Shown here: piece by piece, positions 1 through 15,500 of the stretch
How the letters are laid out: each line of letters starts with the position of its first letter
Position numbering within the stretch: the first letter of the stretch is position 1
DNA from: Silene noctiflora
Lineage: Eukaryota > Streptophyta > Magnoliopsida > Caryophyllales > Caryophyllaceae
Assembly (NCBI GenBank): GCA_009801015.1
Contig: VHZZ01003875.1
Coordinates: 72,686-96,064 of the forward strand
DNA length: 23,379 nt
Direction: 5' to 3'
Translations under genes and position numbers: made by a program
The notes under the pieces: model-generated
The model's database searches: none
The model's input: the letters and a program-made list of their open reading frames with translations, nothing else
Told to the model about the DNA's origin: nothing

Positions 1-171
1 GAGTATATATGCACTATTGTACATGTTTTATTTCTGTTAATTGTCATTTACTTTGCTTTATTATTCATTTCATTTTAAAAAAAAAGAAGAAAAAAAAAAT
101 GAAAAGAGAAAAAAAAAAAAAAAGAAAGAAAAAGAAAAAGAAAAGAAACAAAAAGAGAAGCATCCGGCTAG

Positions 172-347
172 GTGAAAACCCGCAAGGGCGAGCGCCTAGG
201 CAAAAAATGGGAAAAGTGGCCGAGGACGGAGTGAAAACCTGAAAGGGCGCTCCGGGTAAAATGAAAAATTGAGATGCGTGCCACGAGAGTAGTGTGAGGA
301 AAATAGATAGAGTGAAAACCCGCAAGGGCAGGCGCTCTAGGCAAAAT
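172..347 (+). repeat. Three spaced copies of a GTGAAAACC(C/T)G motif
   Basis: Copies begin at about 172, 231 and 312. Each has GTGAAAACC, then a G-rich GGGC segment, then a purine-rich AAAATG. Copies one and three are closest to each other and include a potential CCCGCAAGGG hairpin. They sit in the non-coding tail of the retrotransposon. Function unknown. Confidence 0.6.
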
Positions 348-794
348 GAGAGATATATAAAAAAAAATATATCCATTTCACACTAATTTTTGTCCTATTT
401 TTGGTGTGGCGACATAAGAAGGGAGCTAAAGAAGGTCGGTCGGGTAGGACTAGAGNCTAAGGTGAGGAGAATCGCGGTGCTTTGTTGTTGTTGGTTGCAC
501 TCTCTTTATGCGATTGTTGGTTTTGAGTTAGAAAGTGGAGTAGAGGAGACTAGGATTATTCACATGGCTAGATTTTGTATGCTGGGATTATTTGTTGTTA
601 TTGATATTGTTGTCTTATGAGCCATGTGAACTTTTGATTAGGTTGGAGAAATAAGGGGCGTAGAGATATATTTTTGATAATTGTGACGATCTTATAACAT
701 CTCTAGATTGTGCAATGATGTGATAAGGAGTAGTGTTCGTGTGCGTTGATTTTTATGTCTTTGGTTTTACATCGAGGACGAGTAAAAGTTCAAG

Positions 795-805
795 CATGGG
801 GAATT
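795..805 (+). other. Polypurine tract of the retrotransposon
   Basis: The purine-rich ATGGGGAATT just before the LTR start is the expected plus-strand priming site for reverse transcription. Its position flush against TGATAC defines the LTR boundary. Confidence 0.5.
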
Positions 806-2050
806 TGATACGACTCATTTAGTCGTAAGTTAAATGGTTGGAATTAGTATGGTTTTGATGGTTAAAGTAGTGTTATGAAGCATAATTGCAGGATACTTGT
901 TGGAGAGATTTGATTAGCTAATTGGGCCGGTTTTATATGTCAAGTCGGAGTCCAAGTCCAAGGATTGATAGGCCCAGGAATTTGTGAAGCTATGTGCGAG
1001 CAAGACGCGAGCCATGTGCGAGTAGATGCAAGTGAGGCGCGACAAAATTGAGCAACACGCATACATGTTTCAGTCTTGTTTTACTTTGATGATTGAACTT
1101 TGTTAAGATTTATTATTTCCTAATTTAGTTTGTAGACTTAATTCTTATATAAGTTGTTATCTTAGCTTAGAATAGAACGTACGTAATTTTTAGAAGAAAA
1201 ACCCTATTGTTATTATTCAAGACATGAGCAACTAATCCTTTCATCTCGGATGAAGATTTGAAGCAACTGATCTATTCAATTTGTGAGACTATTATTCATC
1301 TTTCATTTATCTCTTGAGTATTGTTAATTCTCCGTTTCAATTTATATGATTGTTGATTGTTAGATTAAAGTAGCTAATTAATCTTGTCAATTATCAATCT
1401 ATTGTTATTCTAGTNAATGAATCCGTAATTGTTCAACCTCGCTAGATAAAGTAACAATCTTTGGCCTTTGTATTGGGTGCGTTTCATCATATATAGGTTA
1501 AAGAGGGAATTAACTTGTGATTCGAATTAATAATCGCGTGCTTTGTTAATCGTCACTTCTATCGTTCCTAATTCGTTAATGCTGTTATTGAATTAAACTT
1601 AATCGCGTGTATTAGGTTATTTGATAATTAGGTTATTTGATTACCGCGTTTCGGGTTAGATAATATTCATAAGGGATTTTGGGAATCCGTTCTCACGATA
1701 GGTTGCTCAAGAGTTAATTGGAATTTGTTAGTCTAAGACCAAATTGGATAGTCAGTTGTGGATTTTCTTTGCCCGAGACCTTCTAAATCATTTGAATTCC
1801 TTATTATTAATCATTCTGCTATTTATTTACTTAATTGCTATTTTCGTTACTTAATCATTCTAAAACCCCCCTCTGTGGTTACTTTTAGTCTGCATTAGTA
1901 TTCACATAATTTACATTGCTTTCTCTGCGGTTCGACCCTTATTGCCATATACTACTAGTTAGTGTTAGGTCTTAAGTGCTTATAAATATCATCTTTGGGA
2001 GCATACGACTTCGGCTCACCACCTAGACCTGAGCATTTGCTGAACCATCA
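806..2050 (+). repeat. 3' long terminal repeat, about 1.25 kb
   Basis: The LTR begins with TGATAC directly after a short polypurine tract and ends with CATCA, so the ends are the short inverted repeat TGAT/ATCA typical of LTRs. A TATA-like TATATAAG lies at 1146-1153, compatible with the U3 promoter. The last 130 bases carry a 'gcggttcgaccc' phrase that is usual near the LTR end of this kind of element. The DNA after 2050 shows no primer binding site, which separates it from a 5' LTR. The exact right end could be 2050 or 2052. Confidence 0.6.
1146..1153 (+). promoter_or_regulatory. TATA-like box of the 3' LTR
   Basis: TATATAAG lies about 340 bases into the LTR, in a place that would make 806 to about 1175 the U3 region. 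Nothing in the sequence shows that it is active. Confidence 0.35.
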
Positions 2051-2957
2051 CAAGCAAAGGGAATCATCAAATCCAAAATGACGTGGAAATAATCAAAGTG
2101 ATCCAAATACTTGAAATAGTAACTAATTTGAAATCACACTTAGACCCGTGATTTTTGGAGCGAAACTCTCTAAACTAGACTAAACGGAATTAAAAACTAA
2201 AAATTAGCTTAACTGAATTGTTGGTCTAATGTGAATTGAACCAAGTCCAAAAGAATAAGGCATTACTTTTATCTACATTTAAATAAGAATCTAATTTATA
2301 GTTTTGTCAACAAAAAAATCTAATCTATAGTTAGATCCTTTTCAAAATACAATACTTTTGTAATCAAATTTACAGAGTCTCTTATCATCAGGTTTGAGAA
2401 AACAAACCCGAACTTAAAATATAGATTGGAAATATCTTAGTTGATATATGAATGGTATGAGCAACATTAATAGTACTCGAACCCGATTCAGTTCGAATCA
2501 AAGCAAGCTCAATATACTTGAAAGACCAAACTGGAGTACGTCTGGTTTCCTTTACGGATAGTGTAGAAATCAATATATTTTCTCAATACATGACACTCAT
2601 AATTTATGATTTTCTACGATTCTTTATTCAGTAATGTTATTTTGAACTATTCTTATTCAAAATAAAATAATAGTAATGAGTGTTATGCCAATGTGTATTG
2701 TCAGTTTCAACTCAAATGAAATTGATTGAAGACTTCACTGTATTTAGCATTAACACGACTTGATCAGCGGCAAATCCGAAATAACATAAACTAATTAAGG
2801 TGACTAATCGAAATAAACTCGACCAGAATCAAAACTTAAGTTGATTGATGACTCGTTTCAATCTTTGACCCAAATGTAACATAACCTAAAATAACTAACC
2901 GAACCAAGTTACTTGAAACAAATACCCAAAATCTAAAATGACCGACGAATCCAGTCT
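2051..2957. other. AT-rich intergenic stretch without a recognisable gene
   Basis: Only short spurious reading frames occur here. The part from about 2820 to 2957 resembles degenerate dispersed repeat sequence ('gacccaaatgtaacataacc'). No promoter element or RNA gene could be recognised. Confidence 0.5.
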
Positions 2958-2966
2958 ATCCCTAAT

Positions 2967-3114
2967 CGCAAATTCTCATTTGTAACAGGTGCGAACACGT
3001 CACAATTTGTGACGGACCTAAAATGTAACCATTTTAATGAGAAAATGTGAAAATGGATGGTTAAATTTTATTTTAAAATGGTAACATTTATGCCGTCACA
3101 AACAAGACCCATTA
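2967..3114. mobile_element. Mutator-like MITE, 148 bp, with 9-bp target site duplication
   Basis: The 9-mer ATCCCTAAT occurs at 2958-2966 and again at 3115-3123 and brackets this element exactly. Inside, TTTGTGACGG (3007-3016) and its complement CCGTCACAAA (3093-3102) start long imperfect inverted arms that pair TGTAACCATTTTAA with TTAAAATGGTAACA. The terminal 12 bases before a TTTGT block align at equal distance from both ends, differing partly by transitions. A 9-bp duplication with long inverted repeats is the signature of Mutator-like elements. There is no coding capacity. Its right edge lies 187 bases upstream of the MAG2-like start codon, so it is in that gene's promoter or 5' leader. 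Confidence 0.75.
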
Positions 3115-3300
3115 ATCCCTAATACATGTCATTGGATAATCTAAATCGATTCGAACCGACCTGTGACCGACTTGCAAAGATTAATTTATTTAAAGTTCGA
3201 AAACAAAAATGGACGTCGCTGCCACCGATTAACACACAATGGAGTGAGGAATGAGCAACAAAAACATCAAAATCCCAAACCCAAATCTCAACCCAGAAAA

Positions 3301-6300
3301 ATGGAAAACAAGAACACCAAAAAAATTCTACCAAAACTAACAGAATTACCAAATCAAACATTAGGGTTTATCAATTCACAAGGGTTTATCAATTCTTTCA
3401 ATGATCATGCAAAACTTCATGATCTATCCATGGAAATTGATTCTAAATGTACCCATCTTCAAAATCACCTTAATTACCTTCATACAACACTTTCATCCTT
3501 GTTAGTCTCTTCTATTTCTCATTCTATTCGATCAAAATCGTCTCTTGATGATCTTATTGTTAATTTGGAGAATCTCAGCATCATTTCTTCTCACTGTATG
3601 TTACCCTTGTTAGTAGATTGTTTATTTATCGGTTTTTCTAACGTGTGCCTGAGTTTACTATATCGGGTTTTCTAATAATTGACATGTTGTAAATTTTGAA
3701 GGGTTTAATGGGCACGCGATAGAAAAACCGTTGTTGTATGATCGATTTATTGAAATGTTGTAAATTTTTATGGGTATGTTGTTTTTGGTGAATTGACAGA
3801 TGGTAATAGGTTAGAAAGAAGGAAAATTGAGAAAATGGTGGACAGTGATTTGGGTTATATTGCGAAAGAGTTGCGTCGTATTGATAACATTCGCCAGTAT
3901 GCTGGTAAGTAGACTTGTATGTGTTTGATTTATGAGGTAAAGTTTTAATCTTGATTTGTAATATGGGAATTTTGATTAATGGTAGAATTCCCCGCAAGTA
4001 GGACCAACCTAGTTCATTCTTTCGAATATGAAATGTTAGAGAATTTGACTGACTCTAGCAATTGAATAAGAGAAGGGAGAAATCTGGCTGTTTGTGTTTG
4101 GCACTTTGGCCAGCCTGTATCTCGAAACATAGTTTGTTTGCTTCACGATTAGAAGGTCATTTGGGGTTGATTACTAATTAGGTAAGAACATCGGAATCCC
4201 ACTGAGAAATTTTACTCTTTTTCCTAGGTATTAGGTTGTGTCATGGAGGAATTGAATGATACTTCCTCTGTATTTGCCAATTGTTTACGTATTCCTTTTT
4301 AGTCCGTCCTAGGCTTCTAGCCAATGTTTATGTTTACTTTAGGCGTTTTTTTTGTGTAGATGGGGATCCCTAGCCCATTTGCATGTATAATGAAAACGGA
4401 TCATAGAGCCAACATGACATGATTCAGGGAATATTAGATTGTTTAGGATATTGTTTGTTAATTGTTAAACGATAATGGAGAGAGATTGAGATATTTAACT
4501 TTAAATGCCGGAATGGGTGCTTACTGCTTAGTAAGGAGTAGTGAGACAATGAGATTACATACTGGCTAGTGGCTACTGTATGTTTTACTCTGTCTTGGAT
4601 AACCATCCTGCTTTATTTTGACATTATTCAATGTCTTTTCTGAAAACAACGTCGTGGTGCTGGAATGCCCTATAATCCGTCAGTTATTTGTATTGCTTGA
4701 CGATTGACATGACTGGTTCCAATTAAAGTTCTTGTCCTGTGGGCTTAACAAGCATTTGCTCCATTCTATTTTTGTTGTCCGTATTTAGCGTAGGTAATCA
4801 AATGGTGCCTTCCTTGGCTCATTGGTTTGTCATAATATCCGACAATTACATCTTTGTATGATGATAATCTGAAAATAGTTGGTTTGAAGATTTCAACATG
4901 ACCCATTTTACGTTGCAGATCAACATATTAATTTGAAGAGATTGAGGTCAAAGTTGAAATAAGCTGACTACCAAAGTAAATGGGGATAATGAATTTCGTA
5001 TGGATGTAATAAAGCAGATGCAACATAAATGTATTTTGAAACATAATGCAAACTTTAATGTATCAGAGGCCGGGGTAAAGTTGGAAGCTTTGGTTGGAGA
5101 TCTTGAAGACGCAGCGCTATCTACTCTAAGTCGGCACACTGGACATATTGGACATATTTTCTCGAGATCCCATCAAAATTCATCGATCCCGGGAGTAATT
5201 GCCTACTCTGCTCTGCTCTCCTTCCTTTCATGCATTTGTCATATCTTGTGCTCACACAAACATGAAAAAACATTTTTGGAAAGGAGGAAATATTTGGAAA
5301 TTGGAATAACATCCATCTAAGGCGGATCAATGTGATACTACAAGGGGTCTTGGGAAATAGTTTTAAAAAAAATTATGCACCATTTTGCTCATATTTGGTG
5401 TTGAAAGGATTAAACTCTGTAATCTTTTACAATGTCACCAATTTTTTAACCGAACACCATTAACATTTCTTTTCCCAGGTCAGCTGTTGCATCTAAGTAC
5501 TTTTTTTTCTTTTCTATTTATTTTTTTATTCTTTGTGGAGATGTAGGACTTAAATGGGAGTCTCAATAATGTGCACTGGGCTGTGAAGGCAATCAACGAA
5601 ATCGAGGAAGTTCTGCTGGATGTAATTAAAGCCCACCCACAATGGTCTAATCTCTTGAAGACCGTTGATGCCAGAGTCGATAAACTATTATCTAGGCTAA
5701 GGCCGCAAGTCATTGCTGATCATCGCAGTCTTCTTGCTTCTCTAGGATGGCCTCCCAAACTTGTGACCACAAGCATGCAAACTGGGGATGCCACAGGTAT
5801 CCCAAATCCCTTGGTTCTAATGAAAGGAGAGAAGAAAGAAAGCTACTCTCAAAGTTTTCTTGCTCTTTGTGCATTGCAACATGTTCATTTACGAAGAGAA
5901 GAACGGCACCGTCTTATATTGGGCCAAAAGAAGCAAGCAAATTTTCGGCTTTGGGCCATTGATGAGCTTGTGACGCCAATTGCATCCAAAATTGAACATC
6001 ATCTGTCTAAATGGACAAATCAGCCTGAACTCATGTTTGCGCTTGTTTACAAAGTTACGCGTGATTTTATCGAAGGAGTCGACGATGTTTTACAGCCTCT
6101 AATTGATAGGGCAAGATTGCTAAGTTGTAGCGCAAAGGAAGCTTGGGTATCTGCAATGGTGCAAGTTCTCTCGAACTTCTTAGCGAAAAACATGTTTCCT
6201 GTTTTTGCTGTTAGATACCGAGATAAATCCACTGGATCAGATGTCATTTCATCCTGGCTCAATCTGATCGACCACATTGTGAAATTCGATAAACAAATGC

Positions 6301-7915
6301 AATCCTTTGTTAGTTCAGAAACATATTTATACATGGTCGGGCCATCAATAGAACTCGTCAGAAGTATGTCAGCATTGTCGTTGTTTTGTGATAGGCCTGA
6401 TTGGCTCCATATTTGGGCCAAGGTAGAGCTCAAGGATGCCTGGAATAAACTAAAAGCTGAACTGAAGGATGAAAAAGCTTGGTCATCTGGTAGGAAACTT
6501 GGAAATAGTCGGAATGTAGAGAAAGGAATTGAACAGTACTGTCTTTCTACAGGGGAAGATCATAAAGCTCCACAAGTTGCAGACTTTGTCCTCAAGACAA
6601 CATGGGAGCTGATCCAAAGATGCCAGACGTTGCCAGGTACAACTCGTCACTACAACATTCCCGTAATGCCTGTACGGTCCAACAGATTGCTGGGTTAAGG
6701 GAGTCAAATTTGTGCAGCCTTACCCCGGTGGAAGAGGCTGTTTTATATCATTATATGAGCATAATGCAAATTGCTTTGAGAAAGGGATCAAATTACTATA
6801 CTACCTCCATCTCATCTATATTATCTTTCGTTGACTTTTGTAGTTAACTCTAACCTTTAGTTTCTCACTATATACAATGGTACAAATTTTTCTGAAAAGC
6901 TATTATGAAGGTAGTTCACTTTGAATAAAAATGACGAATTTGACATTGCACCTTATGTTTGGAGAAACAAGTGGTCAAAGTTGACTATAAAAAACAGACC
7001 ATATAAATGGGGTGAGGGTAGTACTTCACAATAAAGAAGCATAGCCGGTTTATTGAGACATTTTGATTTGATTCAGGTACAGCTCGTCGAATCCAATTTA
7101 TTAAATCTGCACCAGTCAAATTCCTTTGGCAGTTCCTCAAAATTTTGCTGTCAAGGCATTCAAGCACTGAATTTCCGGCATATGATTTAGAAGAAACCCT
7201 AATTAGGGTTTGTCAATTGGTCAATGCTGCAAGGTTTTGTGAGTTCAAATTGCGGGAATGGAGCGATGATGTGGATATTTTGGAGCTGACTCTTGCTGAA
7301 AAGGGGAATGATACTAATAACCTCTTTTTTCATGAAGAGGTTGAAAGCTTAATTGAGATGGAGACAAATTGGCTCATGGAAATAATCACACACATTCTCC
7401 GACACTTTGAGGACGCCTCGTCGTGCTACTTCCACGATATGAGGCAGTTTGAGCTAACCTTATCGGCATCCAATGGCGATTTATTCGTTTCCAGTGATCT
7501 TGTTGTCGGATTGGATAACTTAAGAGACATGCTTCTTCTAGTCAAGGAACATCTAAATGCTACCGACTTCTTGGACACCTGGCGTAATGTAGCTGAAGGG
7601 TTAGACCATTATATCTTTCACAGCATTATGTCAGCCAACATTCATTTTTCCGAGGAGGGGGCTAGACAGTTTACAACCGATATTAAAGGGCTATTCCTCG
7701 TTTTCAAGGCCTTCTGTTCACGCCCAGACGCATTTTTCCCAAACATTCGAGATTTTCTGAAGCTCCTGAGATTGGGTAAAGAAGAGGTGGTGGGTTTACA
7801 GTCTGCTCTCTTAGATAGTGCCAAATGTTCGGACTGCTTGTTATCTTATGGTATTTCAAGTTTATCATTTGACCAGGCATTGAAAATATTGAACAACAAA
7901 ATTTTTTCGGCCTAA
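3301..7915 (+). CDS. MAG2L: RINT1/TIP20-family vesicle tethering protein, MAG2-like (818 aa, five exons)
   Basis: Exons: 3301-3595, 3800-3904, 5067-5194, 5547-6636, 7077-7915 (stop TAA); all introns GT-AG and the joined frame is 2457 nt. The N-terminal about 140 residues are leucine-rich and probably coiled-coil (LHDLSMEIDSKCTHLQ). Next comes the family junction IRQYAEAGVKLEALVGDLED, formed across the exon 2-3 splice. The RINT1/TIP20 domain follows, with RPQVIADHRSLLASLGWPPK and FALVYKVTRDFIEGVDDVLQ in exon 4 and a C-terminal helical part ending RPDAFFPNIRDFL. Known plant members are about 800 residues and belong to the MAG2/MIP complex, counterpart of Dsl1/NRZ, which tethers Golgi-derived vesicles at the ER. 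ATG 3301 was chosen because it begins MENKNTKK just before the conserved N-terminus; the frame is open further upstream to 3163. MAG2L rather than MAG2 is a judgement from remembered sequence. Confidence 0.9.
3364..3395 (+). repeat. In-frame 18-bp tandem duplication in exon 1 of the MAG2-like gene
   Basis: GGGTTTATCAATTC is present at 3364-3377 and again at 3382-3395, an 18-bp period. It gives the peptide GFINSQ-GFINSF in the poorly conserved N-terminus, so the reading frame is kept. Confidence 0.8.
6801..7021. mobile_element. Stowaway-type MITE, 221 bp, in intron 4 of the MAG2-like gene
   Basis: The left end CTACCTCCATCTCAT and the complement of the right end (CTACCCTCACCCCAT) match at about 20 of the first 26 positions. 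A TA dinucleotide flanks both ends (6799-6800 and 7022-7023), the usual Tc1/mariner target duplication. Stowaway termini classically begin CTCCCTCC. The element makes up half of the 440-bp intron (6637-7076) and is non-coding. Confidence 0.75.
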
Positions 7916-8112
7916 AAAAACTGTGCTGACTGCTACGGTAGGCGGTAGCTTTTTGTTGTTAAGTTTCTAGTGAAAATTGAGCTGTGAGAACTAGAGTATA
8001 CATACACTAGTTTTCAGGATTACATGCTCGAAAAAAAAGAGGAAAAAAAAAAAATACTACTTTAGGCTATGCCACCTATGCCTCTCGGTCCAACTATTAT
8101 CCACCATACTAC
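7916..8112. other. 3' flank of the MAG2-like gene
   Basis: This probably holds the 3' untranslated region, followed by an A-rich run at about 8029-8054. I see no clear AATAAA signal. Confidence 0.4.
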
Positions 8113-8445
8113 GACCTTGTTCTTTTGGACTCAATTTCAGCTTATTTTAGTTCAGTTCAGCTTTATTCGGTTCAATTTCATTCAGTTCAACACTTCTCTT
8201 TACAAATTAACTTCTTACTTCAGTTCAGCCAGCTCAGCTCCATTTAGGCCCTGTCCTTTTGTACTGTAATTTGTCCTTTTGTACTGTAATTGTGTGAATT
8301 GAACTGAACTTATTGGAGTTGAACAATTGAACTAAATAGAGTTAAATTGAATTGAAATTAAGTTCAAAAGAACAGGGTCTAAGTTCAGTTCAGTTCTACT
8401 CCTTTAAATTCAATTCAAACAGTTTTAGTCCAAAAGAACAGGGCC
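8113..8445. mobile_element. Outer MITE of a nested pair, 333 bp, 3-bp target duplication TAC
   Basis: The left end GACCTTGTTCTTTTGGACT is complementary to the right end AGTCCAAAAGAACAGGGCC. The trinucleotide TAC lies just outside both ends (8110-8112 and 8446-8448). A 3-bp duplication with GGCC-TGTT termini is closest to the PIF/Harbinger (Tourist) type, although those usually target TTA/TAA. The body is rich in TTCAGTTCAG and GAACTGAACT words. Non-coding; it lies between the MAG2-like and CDKC genes. Confidence 0.6.
8247..8379. mobile_element. Inner MITE inserted in the outer one, about 133 bp
   Basis: The left end GGCCCTGTCCTTTTGTACT is complementary to the right end AGTTCAAAAGAACAGGGTC with few mismatches. 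TA is found directly outside both ends. The left terminus is partly duplicated in tandem (TGTCCTTTTGTACTGTAATT at about 8252 and again at 8272). Its termini are nearly those of the outer element, so a family member seems to have inserted into another copy. Confidence 0.55.
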
Positions 8446-8597
8446 TACAACTATCTATTTTCTATTCATTCCCAAATACTCTCAACATACTGTTATCCCC
8501 TACTTCACAAATGGTTAAGAAAGTATTTGTAGCCTGTAGGTTGTGTGGCAAATCTATGATGCAATTTCCCATAAAACACCGAAAATTTATGTTGTAA

Positions 8598-8880
8598 CCA
8601 GGGCAAAAGCGGATATCCGTTTTTAAAATTATAAATTTTAAGGATTCAGATCCGATCCGAATAATTTATATTACTGTGTGTCGTGGTTTGATTTTAAGTT
8701 TTCCTTTTTCTTTATGCTTTTTAAAATTTGGATCGGATTCAAGATCCGGTTTTGAAATTTCTCAATCCACATCCGATCCAGTTCAATCGGGAAAAACCGT
8801 ATTTGATATCCAATTTAAATGGTATCCAAATATTCATATTTTTTAATTCGGATTTCTGATCGGACTCGGATAAAAAATTC
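8598..8880. repeat. Degenerate GGATCCGAT-type dispersed repeat
   Basis: Words such as GGATATCCG, GATCCGATCCG, GGATCGGATTC, ATCCGATCC and CGGACTCGGAT recur on both strands through this stretch, separated by AT-rich filler. No gene is visible. It lies in the distal promoter region of the CDKC gene. Confidence 0.4.
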
Positions 8881-8882
8881 AG

Positions 8883-8978
8883 TACCGACTAATAACGATC
8901 TCAATCTTGTGTACATGATAATACACATGAAATAGTGATACCGAAACTCAATACCGACTAATAACGATCTCAATCTTG
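8883..8978 (+). repeat. Direct repeat, 27-bp perfect core with 69-bp spacing, upstream of CDKC
   Basis: The same 27 bases, starting TACCGACTAATAACG and ending CTCAATCTTG, occur at 8883-8909 and 8952-8978. They end about 150 bases before the CDKC start codon, so both copies are in the proximal promoter or 5' leader. Confidence 0.85.
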
Positions 8979-9114
8979 AATAGTACTCGGAGTCTCGTAC
9001 TCAAATCACCATCCTTGGCTCCCAAAATTGAAGAGCTTTCCTCTTGTCATCATACTTTCTTTATAATTCAAACTCAAAAAAACGAGAGAATTCAATTTTC
9101 CCTCTTTTTCGTGG

Positions 9115-9122
9115 AAACCCTA
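9115..9122 (+). promoter_or_regulatory. Telo-box AAACCCTA in the CDKC 5' leader
   Basis: AAACCCTA is six bases before the start codon. Telo-boxes are known near the starts of many plant housekeeping and cell-proliferation genes. Whether this copy is bound by anything is inference. Confidence 0.4.
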
Positions 9123-9128
9123 GCTTCA

Positions 9129-14325
<5,197 letters not shown>

Positions 14326-15351
14326 TGTTGAAACTCTTGACTCTAACAAAAGGTTGAATCATGCTTGAAGATGAGGAGCTGAAAATCGTAAGAAATTCCT
14401 CTATTCCTCATTTAGAGTGCTCTAGGTGGTTTAGTACAACTCATGTCATAAACCTGAAGTTGTCGAATGCTTGAAGACTCGGGATAGGTATTGAAACCAT
14501 GTTCGCTGGCCTGTAATCTCAAGTATCAAACGAGATTGTTGGAAGAACAAATTGTGTAGATCTACGCACATACATGTGGATTTTTTTACCTATAGAAAAT
14601 TCATGCTCTTGTTATGCCAGTAAAAAAGGAAAAAAAGAAAAGAGGAAAGCCCTTTAGCATCAGCTTTAGTCTGCTGATAGTATTCTAAGGTTATTTAGAG
14701 TGATCCAGCTTGTAATATACTTCGTCCTCGGTATCTGTAATGCTTATCATGCTGTGAAATGAAGTTCAATGTTCCCAATATGCAAATATTAATTTTTGGT
14801 TTACACTATCCGATTCAGTCTGTATTCAAGTTAAACATGACATTGCTTCATTCCTGGAGAACATAACTTCAGTAATTTGGTTGAAACTAAGTCGATTACT
14901 ATTCTTAGTTACGTCTGCTGTAGTAGCTTCTTTAAAGTTTCAAGTTTTACCGGTATTTTACTGTCATTATGTTATTGAACTTCAGAAATAATGATGAAAT
15001 CTGGTGCATGTTTTAGCATCAAGTTCAATAGTTCATTGAACTATATTCAATTATATGTTGAACTATTTTATTATTATTGTTTTCTTTCAGACAAGTTAGA
15101 CATTGCTGTGACAATGTCGGATATTCGAAGAGTCAGGATAACAGCGATCTCAAAACATTTGTAAATTATTTTAGTTTTTCTTTTCTTGGTGTAAAAGAGC
15201 TACAGGAGCTATGTATCACACTTCACATCTCATTGGCTTTACTAGCTACACGAGCTGACATCTGCCGAATTGATGTGGTTATGGTCTATATCAATGGAAT
15301 TGTTTGTGTGTTACATAAACTAAAGAATGCTACATTTCAGCATTAAAAAGT
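14326..15351. other. 3' flank of CDKC, no gene seen
   Basis: The first few hundred bases are likely 3' untranslated region. A short frame at 15077-15346 shows no similarity that I recognise and its composition is that of intergenic DNA. No clear polyadenylation signal was picked out. Confidence 0.4.
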
Positions 15352-15353
15352 TA

Positions 15354-15500
15354 CTCCCTCTGTCCCGGTTATTTGTTGTCCTTTCTATTTTAGTATTACA
15401 TTTCACGAGCAATTTGATCTTTCACACTCAAATTGGTAACTGCCCCCTCCTCTTTCTTTATGCCAAAACCAAAGGACAACAATTGACGGGACGGAGCAAG
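15354..15500. mobile_element. Stowaway-type MITE, 147 bp
   Basis: The left end CTCCCTCTGTCCCGGTTATT and the complement of the right end (CTTGCTCCGTCCCGTCAATT) are alike and both run into TGTTGTCCTTT. TA flanks both sides (15352-15353 and 15501-15502). It lies between the convergent CDKC and SKU5-similar genes and is non-coding. Confidence 0.8.

Larger units (their letters stand above)
1..2050 (+). mobile_element. 3' end of a Ty3/gypsy-type LTR retrotransposon (internal remnant plus LTR)
   Basis: Positions 1-805 look like the non-coding tail that follows pol in large plant gypsy elements: no long ORF, a purine-rich low-complexity stretch at about 75-160, three copies of a GTGAAAACC motif, and then a 'catcgaggacgagtaaaag' phrase leading into a G-rich tract. 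The LTR (806-2050) follows. No tRNA-type primer binding site follows the LTR end at 2050, so this is the 3' LTR of a plus-oriented element whose body lies upstream of the window. The resemblance is to Athila/Tat-type tails; the lineage is an inference because no reverse transcriptase or integrase is visible here. N bases at 456 and 1415 are assembly ambiguities. Confidence 0.65.

Noticed and set aside
65-376. Phenylalanine-rich frame near the left edge
   Set aside because: It is the translation of a poly-purine low-complexity tract on the opposite strand.
5478-5495. Possible mini-exon after TTTTCCCAG in MAG2-like intron 3
   Set aside because: In the required phase it ends in a stop codon; the direct join 5194/5547 stays in frame and matches the family.
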